The translations under genes and the position numbers were made by a program. Below the pieces are notes generated by a model, which was not told where the DNA came from, searched no databases, and worked only from the letters and a program-made list of their open reading frames with translations. From Planctomycetaceae bacterium (lineage in GTDB: Bacteria; Planctomycetota; Planctomycetia; Pirellulales; Pirellulaceae): a stretch of 37,826 bases of DNA. The stretch spans positions 1-37,826 of the forward strand of contig PAPJ01000039.1 in NCBI GenBank assembly GCA_002709045.1, in the 5' to 3' direction. Shown piece after piece: positions 16,524 through 25,304 of the stretch (position 1 is its first letter; the number at the start of each line of letters is the position of its first letter).

Positions 16524-18503
16524 ATGAGTAATTCAAATCTTGGACAATCCGGGTGGAATGTTACTCTGGCTTTAGCCGGGGCGGCTACATTGGCGCTGGG
16601 ACTTACAATTTTCAGCGGATTGGGAGGTGCCTCTGATGAGATTCAGGAGATTGGTAAAACGGGGCAGACATACTTTGAAGAGTTCGATTCGACCAAAGCT
16701 GTATCTCTGGAGGTGACTGCGTTTGATGCCGATTCCGCTCGTCCTTTGACATTTAAAGTAGAACGCAACACGCAACAGCAATGGGTGATTCCGTCTCATC
16801 ACAATTATCCCGCCGATGCTCAGGATCGACTTGGACGTACGGCCGCGTCTGTAATGGGTATGAAACGAGGTGCATTGGAGACTCGCTGGCCCGAAGACCA
16901 TGCCAAGTATGGAGTGGTTGATCCTCGGCAGGATTCTTTAAGTGTGGCAGATGTGGAGGGTGTGGGAACGCGTGTCACAATTATGCTTGAAGATGACGGC
17001 GAGGCCGTTGTCGATGTGATTATAGGAAATCAGGTAGAAGATCTGCCTTCGGACTATTTCGTGCGTGCTCCGGGTGAAGACGAAGTTTATATCACCACGC
17101 TCGCAAATATCGATCTGTCCGCCAAGTTTTCTGATTGGATTAATACAGATCTGTTGGAAGTTCAGGGCGTGAATATCAATCAGATAACGGTTTATGACTA
17201 TGCCGTGGATGAAACACAAGGCACATTGTCTGAAACCGAAGTCAGCCAGTTAAATCGGGAAAACTCTACCGCTGACTGGCAACTGGAGGGACTCGAAGAT
17301 GAAGCCCTTGAAGTGGATGCTGAGGCACTGACTGAGATTATTTCGACCCTTGATGATTTTAAAATAGCCGGCGTCCGTCCTAAAACTGAAGGTTTAACCG
17401 CTGATTTGGCGCTGGATATGGAGCTGATCCTCGCGGCGCCAGCAGACTCTCGAAATATAGTTGCTCAGCGTATGGTGAATAATATTAATCAGGATTTGTT
17501 GCGTCGTGGATTCCGACTGCAGCCCGGTCCGTCAGGGGCGCCGGATGATATCTCATTACTCGCACTGCAGGGTGAACTGGAAGCAGGAACGAATGAAGGA
17601 CTCTCCTATCGACTGTACTTTGGCCGGGCATTCGCCGGTTCACAAGATGAGTTGGAAGTTGGTCTGAATGCGGAAGATGAAACTGCCAATGAAACAGCGC
17701 AGCCAACTGATGGTGAGCCAGAGGAACCTGCTGAAGATGCTGAGCCACTTGATACTCCGTTGGAACTGGAACCTAATATTGACGATAAGCCTGGTCGCTA
17801 TGTATTTGTTCGTGTTGCATTTGATGAAGCATTATTGGGTGGCCGTCCGGAAGAGCCTGTAGAGCCGGAAAAACCGGAAATTCTCAATCCCGCGAAGGAG
17901 ACGGGAAAAGAAGAACCCCAAGAGAGTCCGGATAAACAACCTGCAGAAAAACCTGAAGCTGAGCCGGTAGACGACGGAGCCTGTCAGGAAGAACCAGCCG
18001 CAGAAGAACCAGCTGCAGAAGAACCAGCAGCAGAAGAACCAGCAGCTGAAGAACCAGCAGCAGAAAAACCAGCTGCAGAAGAACCGGCTGCGGAAAAACC
18101 AGCAGCAGAAAAACCAGCTGCAGAAGAACCGGCTGCAGAAGAACCGGCTGCAGAAGAACCGGCTGCAGAAGAACCGGCTGCAGATATTGAAGCTGTTCGT
18201 TTGCAGTACGAGAGTGATTTGAATGCGTATAAGGCTGCACGGCAGGGGTATGTGACGGAATTGGCTAGTTATGAACAGAAACTTACCGATGGACAGCAGA
18301 AAGCTGAAGATCTTAACCGTCGATTTGCTTTGTGGTATTACGTAATCCCGGGTGATCAGTACGATAAGTTACGTCTCAGTCGCCCACAATTGATTCGTGA
18401 AAAGACAGATGAAGCTGAGGCTCCTCAAGGCTTACCAGGTGGCTTACCAGGTGGCTTACCAGGTGGCAGCAACCTGCCCCCCGGATTAAACCTGCCGCAA
18501 TAA
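16524..18503 (+). CDS. DUF4340 protein with Glu-Pro-Ala repeat, partner of the Gld-type ABC system
   Basis: A 659-residue protein with an N-terminal membrane anchor (residues about 10-33) and an extracytoplasmic DUF4340 region (FNPTREAD-like repeats are absent, but VSLEVTAFDADSA, W-x-I-P-S-H-H-N-Y-P-A-D and the later D-D-F-K-I-A-G-V-R-P are typical of this family). The middle holds an acidic low-complexity block with 13 copies of E(E/K)PAA at residues 489-553, then a short helical segment and FALWYYVIPGDQYDKLRLSRPQLI, which looks like the true end of the fold. The tail is three GLPG repeats and NLPPGLNLPQ. The start has a strong ribosome site (AGGAG, 8 bases before ATG) and follows the permease by 24 bases. 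Role unknown; it is consistently linked to GldG-like proteins and probably acts with them at the membrane. Confidence 0.85.
   Translation: MSNSNLGQSGWNVTLALAGAATLALGLTIFSGLGGASDEIQEIGKTGQTYFEEFDSTKAVSLEVTAFDADSARPLTFKVERNTQQQWVIPSHHNYPADAQDRLGRTAASVMGMKRGALETRWPEDHAKYGVVDPRQDSLSVADVEGVGTRVTIMLEDDGEAVVDVIIGNQVEDLPSDYFVRAPGEDEVYITTLANIDLSAKFSDWINTDLLEVQGVNINQITVYDYAVDETQGTLSETEVSQLNRENSTADWQLEGLEDEALEVDAEALTEIISTLDDFKIAGVRPKTEGLTADLALDMELILAAPADSRNIVAQRMVNNINQDLLRRGFRLQPGPSGAPDDISLLALQGELEAGTNEGLSYRLYFGRAFAGSQDELEVGLNAEDETANETAQPTDGEPEEPAEDAEPLDTPLELEPNIDDKPGRYVFVRVAFDEALLGGRPEEPVEPEKPEILNPAKETGKEEPQESPDKQPAEKPEAEPVDDGACQEEPAAEEPAAEEPAAEEPAAEEPAAEKPAAEEPAAEKPAAEKPAAEEPAAEEPAAEEPAAEEPAADIEAVRLQYESDLNAYKAARQGYVTELASYEQKLTDGQQKAEDLNRRFALWYYVIPGDQYDKLRLSRPQLIREKTDEAEAPQGLPGGLPGGLPGGSNLPPGLNLPQ
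17988..18182 (+). repeat. 15-base tandem repeat encoding 13 x E(E/K)PAA
   Basis: Thirteen consecutive 15-base units of the form GA(A)-(G/A)AA-CC(A/G)-GC(A/C/T)-GC(A/G/T) lie in frame inside the DUF4340 gene. Three units have Lys for Glu. Silent differences (CCA or CCG, GCA/GCC/GCT/GCG) are grouped, with the last four units nearly identical, which suggests recent duplication of units. It also creates a long spurious antisense frame. Confidence 0.92.
18429..18464 (+). repeat. Three perfect 12-base repeats encoding GLPG
   Basis: GGCTTACCAGGT occurs three times in a row without a mismatch, near the 3' end of the DUF4340 gene, adding (GLPG)3 to the tail. Identity at all third positions points to recent slippage. 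Confidence 0.9.
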
Positions 18504-18504
18504 A

Positions 18505-18524
18505 AGAGCCGGATCGGGCTTTGT
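18505..18524 (+). terminator. Weak hairpin after the ABC cluster, possible terminator
   Basis: Just after the DUF4340 stop codon, AGAGCC and GGCTTT can pair (one G-U) around a GGATCG loop, followed by TTTG. The stem is short and the T-run broken, so it may be only an attenuating element; the helicase gene begins 62 bases after the stop and could still be reached. Confidence 0.3.
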
Positions 18525-18566
18525 TGAGGGTAGAATAAAGCGTCAGTACAAAAGACTGTTTATTCT

Positions 18567-21401
18567 ATGACCTTTCCAGACATATCCTTCAAAAGCTCAT
18601 TACGCCCCAGTCAATTGGAGGTTGTAAATGTTGCGTTGGAACATCTCAATACCAATAACAGGAAGCTGTATGTTAATGCGCCGCCGGGATCTGGAAAAAC
18701 AGTCACGGGACTGTATCTATGGGCATCAGTGTTTAAATGTCCGGCAGTTGTTCTGAGCCCGAATTCAGCTATTCAGTCACAGTGGCTTGCAAGGATGGAT
18801 CTCTTTGAAGAGGATGGTGATCCAATCTCTGATAGCTATTTGTCGTCGGACCCTAAAGCTCCCGGGATCTTTACCTCACTTACCTATCAGTCTCTGACGA
18901 TGCCGGCCAGAGGCAATGATGATCTGACCGATGCTGCATTGGAGTTGTGGAAGCATTCTCTTTTAGAAAAAGAGAAGGCATACTCGGCAGAAGAAGCGGA
19001 AGCCTGGATTCGTGATTTATATGAACAGAATGCAGATTATTTTCAGGAACGGGTTGCCTATTACACCAAGAAAATTCGCGAGGAAATTACGCGTGGTAAT
19101 GACGCGTTGTCGGTACTCCATTCCAGTGCACTGGAAAACCTAAATCATCTGAAAGATGCCGGCGTTGGACTGGTGATTCTTGATGAGTGCCATCATTTAG
19201 TAGGTCACTGGGGAAGGATCTTAAACGGTATTTCTGAATATTTAGATAACCCAGTGGTCGTGGGGTTAACGGCAACGCCACCAGATCCGGAAGAGGCGGA
19301 TCATACGGACTGGTGTATTTATGAAACATTGTTAGACAAAATTGACTATGAAGTTCCCGTTCCTGCAGTCATTAAAGATGGTTTTTTAGCTCCCTATAAA
19401 GACCTGTGTTATTTTGTCCGCCCAACCGAAGAGGAACTGGGATATATATCCAATACCAGTGATCATATGCAGGAAATACTCGATATTCTGCAGAAGGTTC
19501 CTGCCGGGGAAGATCGACTTTCCCTTAATCAGTGGGCTTACCAGACTTTGGAGAAAATGGAGTTGCCGTTGCGTCCGGCACGTAGTTGGGGGGAATATGA
19601 AAAGCGATTCGCGTCGTTTAGCTGGGCTGCCCGGGTGCTGCTGGCAAAAAATAATATCGCTCTGCCTGCTAATGCTCGTGAGTTATCACAGGAGCAGATT
19701 GATGAGTGCGAGGATTTGCTTGCTTATTGTGTTCCGGTGATCGATCCCTATGTGCGACTGTATTTGATGCGGACTGATAACGCTCAGAATCTGGAACTGG
19801 CTGATCGTACTAAGAAACATTTGCGATTGCTCGGTTCACAAATCACTGAAACGGGAAATCAGCGTTGTGCTTCACCGGTTAATCGGATTCTGGCGTATTC
19901 CAACAGTAAGGCCAAGGCACTGATTCCAATCCTGCAACGTGAAAAAGAGATGTTGGGTGAATCTATTCGTGCTGTGGTTGTTTGTGATTATGAAAAGACG
20001 TCGGCAGTTGATCCGGAAGTTAGTCACATTCTCGATAGCGAGGTCGGAGGTGCCGTTGCGGCCTTTAGAACATTACTGGAGGATAGTGAAACTGATGAAC
20101 TGAATCCTGTGCTGGTGACCGGTTCCACGGTGTTGGTGGATGATGATTTACAAAGAATATTTCATGAATATGCATCACAATGGTTACAGCAAGAAGGTTA
20201 TGAAGTTGAATTACGATGGGATTCGCAGGATGGCTATAAACTGCTAAAGGCACGGGGCAGTGATTGGGTACCGCGTGTCTATATCGAGTTGGTAACCGAG
20301 TTTTTCCAGACCGGTGGTACCCATTGTCTGGTCGGTACCCGAGGATTGTTGGGCGAGGGATGGGATGCTAATAAAATTAATGTATTGGTTGACTTAACCT
20401 CCGTAACTACGTCGATGAGTGTTAATCAACTTCGAGGGCGATCCATTCGTCTGGATGGAGATGTGCCGAGAAAATTAGCGCATAACTGGGACGTGGTTTG
20501 CCTGGCTCCCGAATTTTTGAAGGGACTATCGGATTATCATCGATTTTGCAAAAAGCACACACGGATTTACGGAGTTACCGATGATGGAGTTATTGAAAAG
20601 GGAGTTGGTCATGTGCACCCCGCCTTCACGGAAATTAAACCGGTCGGCGTGGAGAGAGTGGCTGCTCTAATCTCTGAAGAAATGCTTGAACGGGCAGGGA
20701 ACCGGGATGAAAATTATAATCTCTGGGGTGTAGGAGAACCGTTCAAAGGACAGGCCGCACAGTCAATTCAGATTCCGATGGGGGAAAGTGGAAAGGGGAA
20801 AGGTTTCCCGCCATTTACTGGAGATACGACGGCCTGGACTCCTGAATCACTAACCAAAAAGGTATCTGAAGCGATTGTCTGTTCATTACGGGATGCAGGA
20901 CTGATTAAATGGAACAGCAGTACTGAATTACTGGAACACCTGTTTGTCGGTGAACAGGCCGGCGGTTATGTACGGGTGTTTTTACAGGAGGCAAGTGAAG
21001 ATGAAATTGCCTTGTTTACACAGGCTTTAACGGAAGTGTTCTCACCGCCGTTTGAATCCCGTTATGTGATCGAGCGCTTTGTGGACATGAAAGAGTTCTC
21101 TATCAGAACTCGCCATCCCTGGTTCGCAACTATTCTTCCCAAACTGTTGAAAAAATACTTCGAACAAGAATATGAACATGTTGATGTAAGTCGTGAGATG
21201 GTGATGCTACATGCCGTTCCTTCAGTGATGGCAAAGAACAAGGATTCCGCCAATATTTTTCAGGAACATTGGAATCGCCTGGTCAGTCCGGGAAGGATTA
21301 TTTTTACGCAACGCGGTGATGGCCGTGAATTTCTGTTAGAAGCTGCTGAAAAAGGACTGCTGACAACACAGAAAATTACGATTAAAGAATTCTTCAGGTA
21401 A
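18567..21401 (+). CDS. SF2 DEAD/DEAH-type helicase with uncharacterised C-terminal region
   Basis: A 944-residue cytoplasmic helicase-like ATPase. Seen: LRPSQ at 12-16 (Q-motif-like), Walker A APPGSGKT at 38-45, motif Ia SPNSAIQSQW, a DECH box at 206-209, the TAT motif III at 235-237, and in the second RecA domain VGTRGLLGEGWDANKINVLVDL followed by motif VI QLRGRSIR at 621-628. It belongs with the ResIII/XPB-like end of superfamily 2. Between the RecA domains is a long helical insertion (about 270-440). Residues about 690-944 match nothing I recognise and include HPWFATILPKLLKK and LHAVPSVMAKNKDSA...WNRLVSPG. No nuclease, methylase or other defence gene is adjacent, so a DNA repair, RNA or defence role cannot be chosen. 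It ends 18 bases before the next gene on the same strand. Confidence 0.85.
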   Translation: MTFPDISFKSSLRPSQLEVVNVALEHLNTNNRKLYVNAPPGSGKTVTGLYLWASVFKCPAVVLSPNSAIQSQWLARMDLFEEDGDPISDSYLSSDPKAPGIFTSLTYQSLTMPARGNDDLTDAALELWKHSLLEKEKAYSAEEAEAWIRDLYEQNADYFQERVAYYTKKIREEITRGNDALSVLHSSALENLNHLKDAGVGLVILDECHHLVGHWGRILNGISEYLDNPVVVGLTATPPDPEEADHTDWCIYETLLDKIDYEVPVPAVIKDGFLAPYKDLCYFVRPTEEELGYISNTSDHMQEILDILQKVPAGEDRLSLNQWAYQTLEKMELPLRPARSWGEYEKRFASFSWAARVLLAKNNIALPANARELSQEQIDECEDLLAYCVPVIDPYVRLYLMRTDNAQNLELADRTKKHLRLLGSQITETGNQRCASPVNRILAYSNSKAKALIPILQREKEMLGESIRAVVVCDYEKTSAVDPEVSHILDSEVGGAVAAFRTLLEDSETDELNPVLVTGSTVLVDDDLQRIFHEYASQWLQQEGYEVELRWDSQDGYKLLKARGSDWVPRVYIELVTEFFQTGGTHCLVGTRGLLGEGWDANKINVLVDLTSVTTSMSVNQLRGRSIRLDGDVPRKLAHNWDVVCLAPEFLKGLSDYHRFCKKHTRIYGVTDDGVIEKGVGHVHPAFTEIKPVGVERVAALISEEMLERAGNRDENYNLWGVGEPFKGQAAQSIQIPMGESGKGKGFPPFTGDTTAWTPESLTKKVSEAIVCSLRDAGLIKWNSSTELLEHLFVGEQAGGYVRVFLQEASEDEIALFTQALTEVFSPPFESRYVIERFVDMKEFSIRTRHPWFATILPKLLKKYFEQEYEHVDVSREMVMLHAVPSVMAKNKDSANIFQEHWNRLVSPGRIIFTQRGDGREFLLEAAEKGLLTTQKITIKEFFR

Positions 21402-21419
21402 CCAAGTTATAATGCGTCT

Positions 21420-24005
21420 ATGTCTATCCGCTTAGTTTTGTTCTTAATGTTTGCAGCTAGCCCTTTGCTGGCCCAGTCAGTAAAGACTCCTCGCTTACCG
21501 CTTCCTTATAACGGCGTGTATGAAGGGGAATTTCATTTCGGTTTCGAAAAACCAGCACGTGTACAGGGAATGAAACATTACGGTCCGTTGTGGAGTCGAG
21601 ATGCTCATTTGTTATGGGACGGAAAGATTGGCGAAAGCTTAAAGCTGCGGTTCAAAGTTCGTCAAAAAAGCGACTTTAAAATTTTGCTGCAGTTAACCAA
21701 GGCACCCGATTATGGGATCTGCCATATTTATTTGGATGGTGAAAAGATATCGGAGGACGGAGATTCCTATGCCAGAGGTGTTGAGCATCCCCCCGGATTG
21801 GACTTAGGAGAGCATACGCTGTCCGAAGGGGTTCATGAATTGAAATTGAAGTTGGTGGGTGCTAATGAGAAAGCCGGATTCTTTCGGGAACAGGATCGGT
21901 ATTTGCTCGGAGTGGATTACCTTAAACTTACCAATCTCGACCCTCAGGCGGATCAGAATCGCCCCAAAGCTGAGGTTTCCTTTGTTGATTATCCTACGCT
22001 CTATAAGACCATAAAAAATTATTGTTCAGACTGTCACCACGCAGACCGTCGTGAAGGAAAAATAGATTTAGAAATGCTAAGCACAAAGAAACTATTTCTC
22101 GATAACCTGACCGTTGCCAATAAAATCGTTCAGGCTATTCAGGCCGGTGAGATGCCTCCGGAAGGAGCCGAGCAACCCTCACTGGAGCAAAGATCACTGC
22201 TTGCTTTAGGATTGCAGAATCATGTCGATGAATTACTGGCGTCTAAGGGGGATTTAGAGCCAGTCGTGATGCGGCGTATGAACCGCTTGGAGTATAACAA
22301 TGCTGTCGTTGAATTACTTGGATTAAAGGGGGATATCTATCCGCTTCCGGAACGGGTGATTCGAAGTGATTATCCCTATTTCCAGCCAATCGCCGGTTTA
22401 ATGCCCGACGTTCTGCAGTTAGGAAACCGGACGCTTGGTAAAAATGTGATCGAAAAGCCTATTCTTACCGGCGTTTTTCCCTTTGCTGCAGATCTTCCTG
22501 CCGAGTACGGCTTTAATAATCGAGGCGAGCAGTTGAGTGTTTCGGCCTTGCAACTTGAAACATTTGTTAATCTTGCGCAGGCCGTTGTTAATGCGCCTGA
22601 ATTTAATAATTATTGCCGCGAGTTCGATAAGTGGTTTATCCAGAGTGAAGAAGATGACATTAGTCAGGACGCTTCAAAACGCCTGTCGGTCCTCTTGGAA
22701 AAGGCATTTCGCAGACCTGTGGATGATGAAGTACTAGGTCGGTATCACGATTTCTTTATGACTCGCTGGCGTCAGTCCGATTCTTTTGAGCGCGCGATGA
22801 AGGATACCATAGCTGCTGTTATGTCTTCCCCGCGTTTTCTATATATTGTTGAGGATTTACCTGAATTAGAGGGAAAGCAATTGCTTAATGATTACGAAAT
22901 GGCAACCCGACTTTCCTTCTTTTTATGGAATAGCATCCCGGATGATCAACTTCTCAGCCTGGCACGGGGGGGAAAGCTTTCAGATCAAGCGATATTGGAA
23001 AAGCAGGTTCGTGAAATGCTCTGGGATCCACGCAGTAAGGCCTTGAGCCAAAACTTTGCTAGACAGTGGTTAAGACTTGATCAATTGGTTACAGCTGTAC
23101 CCGATTCAAAACGTTTCGAAAACTATTATTCCCGTATCGGCTGTGAATATTGGAAACTTGGCCTGCAGTCTATGCTTGAACCGCTACTTTTATTCGAGAG
23201 TATCATGTTGGAAGACCGTTCGATCATGGAAATGATTCATTCGGATTATACGTACCGTAGTGATGAGTTGCATCACTGGTATCGTGCGCAGGTACCCTTT
23301 AAGGGGAAAGGTGAGCGTAATCGTTTTTTGCCAAGTTATCAGCAGTTTAATCGTATTGAACTTGATGATAAGCGCGAAGGCGGTGTTATCACCACAGCCG
23401 CTGTACTTACCATGACAAGTTCGCCTTTGCGCACCAACCCGATTACACGGGGAGCCTGGGTAGCAGGAGTTATTTTCAATCGTCCCCCTCCTCCTCCTCC
23501 GGATGTGGTTCCTGAGATCGAGGAAGATGATGCGGTGATTGAAGCGCAAGGGCTCACTCTGCGGCAGGTTCTAAAGCAACATCAGACAAATCAGTCATGT
23601 AAATCCTGTCATGCGAAAATTGATCCTTTAGGGTTTGCATTAGAGAACTATGATGCAGTCGGACGATGGCGTGAAACCTATCGAAGTGGATTGCAGATAG
23701 ATGCCAGCGGTGTCCTGTTTGGTGAAATACAATTCAGTGACGTCGTTTCCTTTAAAGAAGCTCTCTTGCAGAGACCGGAAGTATTCACACGAGCGTTTAG
23801 TGAACATATGCTGTCCTATGCATTGGGTAGGGAATTGGAAGTGTCAGATAAGCTGGCGATTGATAGAATTGTTAGAAATGTACTGGCGAATGATCAGCGG
23901 TTTTCCGCTGTTGTCGTTGGTATTGCAACCTCCTACCCCTTCAGACATAAACGAGCGGCGACGCTTGACGTGAATGTCGGGGCAGCAGAGGAGAGTAGGA
24001 AATGA
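21420..24005 (+). CDS. DUF1592-type secreted dihaem cytochrome c with N-terminal binding module
   Basis: An 861-residue paralogue of the cytochrome at 8168-11281, with a different accessory module. Order: signal peptide (1-18, ending LLAQ); a malectin/CBM-like beta domain (about 28-175, with LGEHTLSEGVHELKLKLVG and YLLGVDYLKL, as in other glycan-binding accessory modules); haem domain with CSDCH at 202-206 and GEMPPEG; PSD3/DUF1587 from about 282 (VMRRMNRLEYNNAVVELLG); PSD5 (FRRPVDDEV); PSD4/DUF1592 (YEMATRLSFFLWNSIPDDQ); PSCyt3/DUF1588 with RPPPPPPDVVPE and CKSCH at 727-731; PSD2/DUF1585 (LSYALGRELEVSDK). Its TGA overlaps the ATG of the following DUF1552 gene (ATGA), a sign of translational coupling. 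Periplasmic electron transfer linked to a carbohydrate is inferred, not shown. Confidence 0.92.
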   Translation: MSIRLVLFLMFAASPLLAQSVKTPRLPLPYNGVYEGEFHFGFEKPARVQGMKHYGPLWSRDAHLLWDGKIGESLKLRFKVRQKSDFKILLQLTKAPDYGICHIYLDGEKISEDGDSYARGVEHPPGLDLGEHTLSEGVHELKLKLVGANEKAGFFREQDRYLLGVDYLKLTNLDPQADQNRPKAEVSFVDYPTLYKTIKNYCSDCHHADRREGKIDLEMLSTKKLFLDNLTVANKIVQAIQAGEMPPEGAEQPSLEQRSLLALGLQNHVDELLASKGDLEPVVMRRMNRLEYNNAVVELLGLKGDIYPLPERVIRSDYPYFQPIAGLMPDVLQLGNRTLGKNVIEKPILTGVFPFAADLPAEYGFNNRGEQLSVSALQLETFVNLAQAVVNAPEFNNYCREFDKWFIQSEEDDISQDASKRLSVLLEKAFRRPVDDEVLGRYHDFFMTRWRQSDSFERAMKDTIAAVMSSPRFLYIVEDLPELEGKQLLNDYEMATRLSFFLWNSIPDDQLLSLARGGKLSDQAILEKQVREMLWDPRSKALSQNFARQWLRLDQLVTAVPDSKRFENYYSRIGCEYWKLGLQSMLEPLLLFESIMLEDRSIMEMIHSDYTYRSDELHHWYRAQVPFKGKGERNRFLPSYQQFNRIELDDKREGGVITTAAVLTMTSSPLRTNPITRGAWVAGVIFNRPPPPPPDVVPEIEEDDAVIEAQGLTLRQVLKQHQTNQSCKSCHAKIDPLGFALENYDAVGRWRETYRSGLQIDASGVLFGEIQFSDVVSFKEALLQRPEVFTRAFSEHMLSYALGRELEVSDKLAIDRIVRNVLANDQRFSAVVVGIATSYPFRHKRAATLDVNVGAAEESRK

Positions 24006-25291
24006 CGAGAAAATTTTCAATAGATCGACGTGCATTTATAAGAGGGTGCGGAGCTAGTCTCAGTCTGCCTCTGTTAGATGTCATGTTGGAAAGTACTGAT
24101 GCGTCAGAACGGGCAGGGCCTCGCCGGGCAGCCTTTTTCTACATTCCTAATGGAGTTGTTCAGGATCGCTGGCCGGTTACAGGTGTTGGCCATGAATTTG
24201 AACTTAGCCCGACACTGGAACCGCTAAAAAATCTGAAGAATGAAATCTCGATTTACTCGAATTTGGACCGAGTGAAGGTTGCCGGGACAGACGGACATGC
24301 GCAGGCAAGCACCTGCTGGCTTTCCAGCGCTCATCCCACTGAATTGTCACCGGCCGGCTACCCACTTAAGCGTACAGTCGATCAGTTAATTGCAGATCAC
24401 ACTGCTCCCTACACTCCTTTTCGCTCGCTTGAGCTGAGTTGTAATCCTTATACAGATAATCGGGAATCGGTTTATTTTGATAATATTTCCTGGTACGGTT
24501 ATGGGCATGTGGCCAAGTCGATGAGAGATCCCGATAAAGTGTTTCGCCGGCTATTTGTTGTGGAAAAGGATCGCGTCTCAGCCAGTATTCTTGATCTGGT
24601 ACTCGAAGATGCTCGGCGTTTAGAGCAAAGTTTAGGTGCTCAGGATTTACGTAAACTGGACGAGTATATGGAGTCGGTGCGGGCTGTTGAAAAACAGATC
24701 AAACGTATTGAAGATCGCAAAGGAACCATTGAGCAACTGCAACTTGAGGCGCCTACGGTTCCCTGGCCGGAACTGGAAAGGCATGAATATATCCGCCTCA
24801 TGGGTGATTTGATGGTGTTGGCATTGCAAACGGACCTAACGCGAGTGGCATCACTGATGGTCGCGCCGGAACGCTGGAGTACTCCGCTAACAGTTCATGG
24901 TGTGTTTCGACAGCCGATTGTGCATCATTCATGGACGCATCAGCAGGGGAATGATCAGGTGCGAACAGAATTAGCCAGACTTGATCGATATCACGTTGAG
25001 CAGTTTGCTTATATTGCCGAGAAAATGCAGGGCGTTCAGGAGGGAGAGCGAAATCTGCTGGATAATACAATGTTTGTTTTTGGATCCGGGCTAAGCAGCG
25101 GTCAGGATCATATCTATACAGATTTACCACTGGTAATCGCCGGTAATGCAGCAGGAGCAATTAAGACAAACCGACATGTCCAATCGGAACAGGGAACACC
25201 TGTTGCAAATCTCTGGCTGGCTTTGACCAGGATTATGGGTTCGTCGGCAGAATCATTAGGGGATTCAACCAGAGCCCTTTCGTTGAGTTGA
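24002..25291 (+). CDS. DUF1552 (HXXSHH-motif) protein with Tat signal
   Basis: A 429-residue DUF1552 protein, second copy in the window. The N-terminus has a twin-arginine motif (DRRAFIRGCG, residues 8-17) and a hydrophobic stretch (ASLSLPLLDVML). After the signal comes FFYIPNGVVQDRW, equivalent to YFPNGCG in the other copy. The histidine cluster is HHSWTH at 308-313, where the Ser of the family motif is replaced by Thr and the final His by Gln. The C-terminal FGSGLSSGQDHIYTDLPLVIAG segment is typical. It is coupled to the upstream DUF1592 gene by a 4-base overlap and ends 13 bases from the oppositely oriented ThuA fusion gene. Exported in folded form; function unknown. Confidence 0.92.
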   Translation: MTRKFSIDRRAFIRGCGASLSLPLLDVMLESTDASERAGPRRAAFFYIPNGVVQDRWPVTGVGHEFELSPTLEPLKNLKNEISIYSNLDRVKVAGTDGHAQASTCWLSSAHPTELSPAGYPLKRTVDQLIADHTAPYTPFRSLELSCNPYTDNRESVYFDNISWYGYGHVAKSMRDPDKVFRRLFVVEKDRVSASILDLVLEDARRLEQSLGAQDLRKLDEYMESVRAVEKQIKRIEDRKGTIEQLQLEAPTVPWPELERHEYIRLMGDLMVLALQTDLTRVASLMVAPERWSTPLTVHGVFRQPIVHHSWTHQQGNDQVRTELARLDRYHVEQFAYIAEKMQGVQEGERNLLDNTMFVFGSGLSSGQDHIYTDLPLVIAGNAAGAIKTNRHVQSEQGTPVANLWLALTRIMGSSAESLGDSTRALSLS

Positions 25292-25304
25292 AAACTGGCG
25301 CCGG

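Noticed and set aside
17884..18240. A 118-codon minus-strand frame rich in Leu, Val, Gln and Pro
   Set aside because: It is the antisense of the E(E/K)PAA repeat; absence of stops is a by-product of the repeat.
18567..21401. Helicase as part of a restriction or other known defence system
   Set aside because: No methylase, specificity subunit, nuclease or other defence gene lies next to it.
21405..21420. TATAAT just before the second DUF1592 gene as its promoter
   Set aside because: It is only a few bases from the ATG with no -35 match; a leaderless transcript is possible but unsupported.
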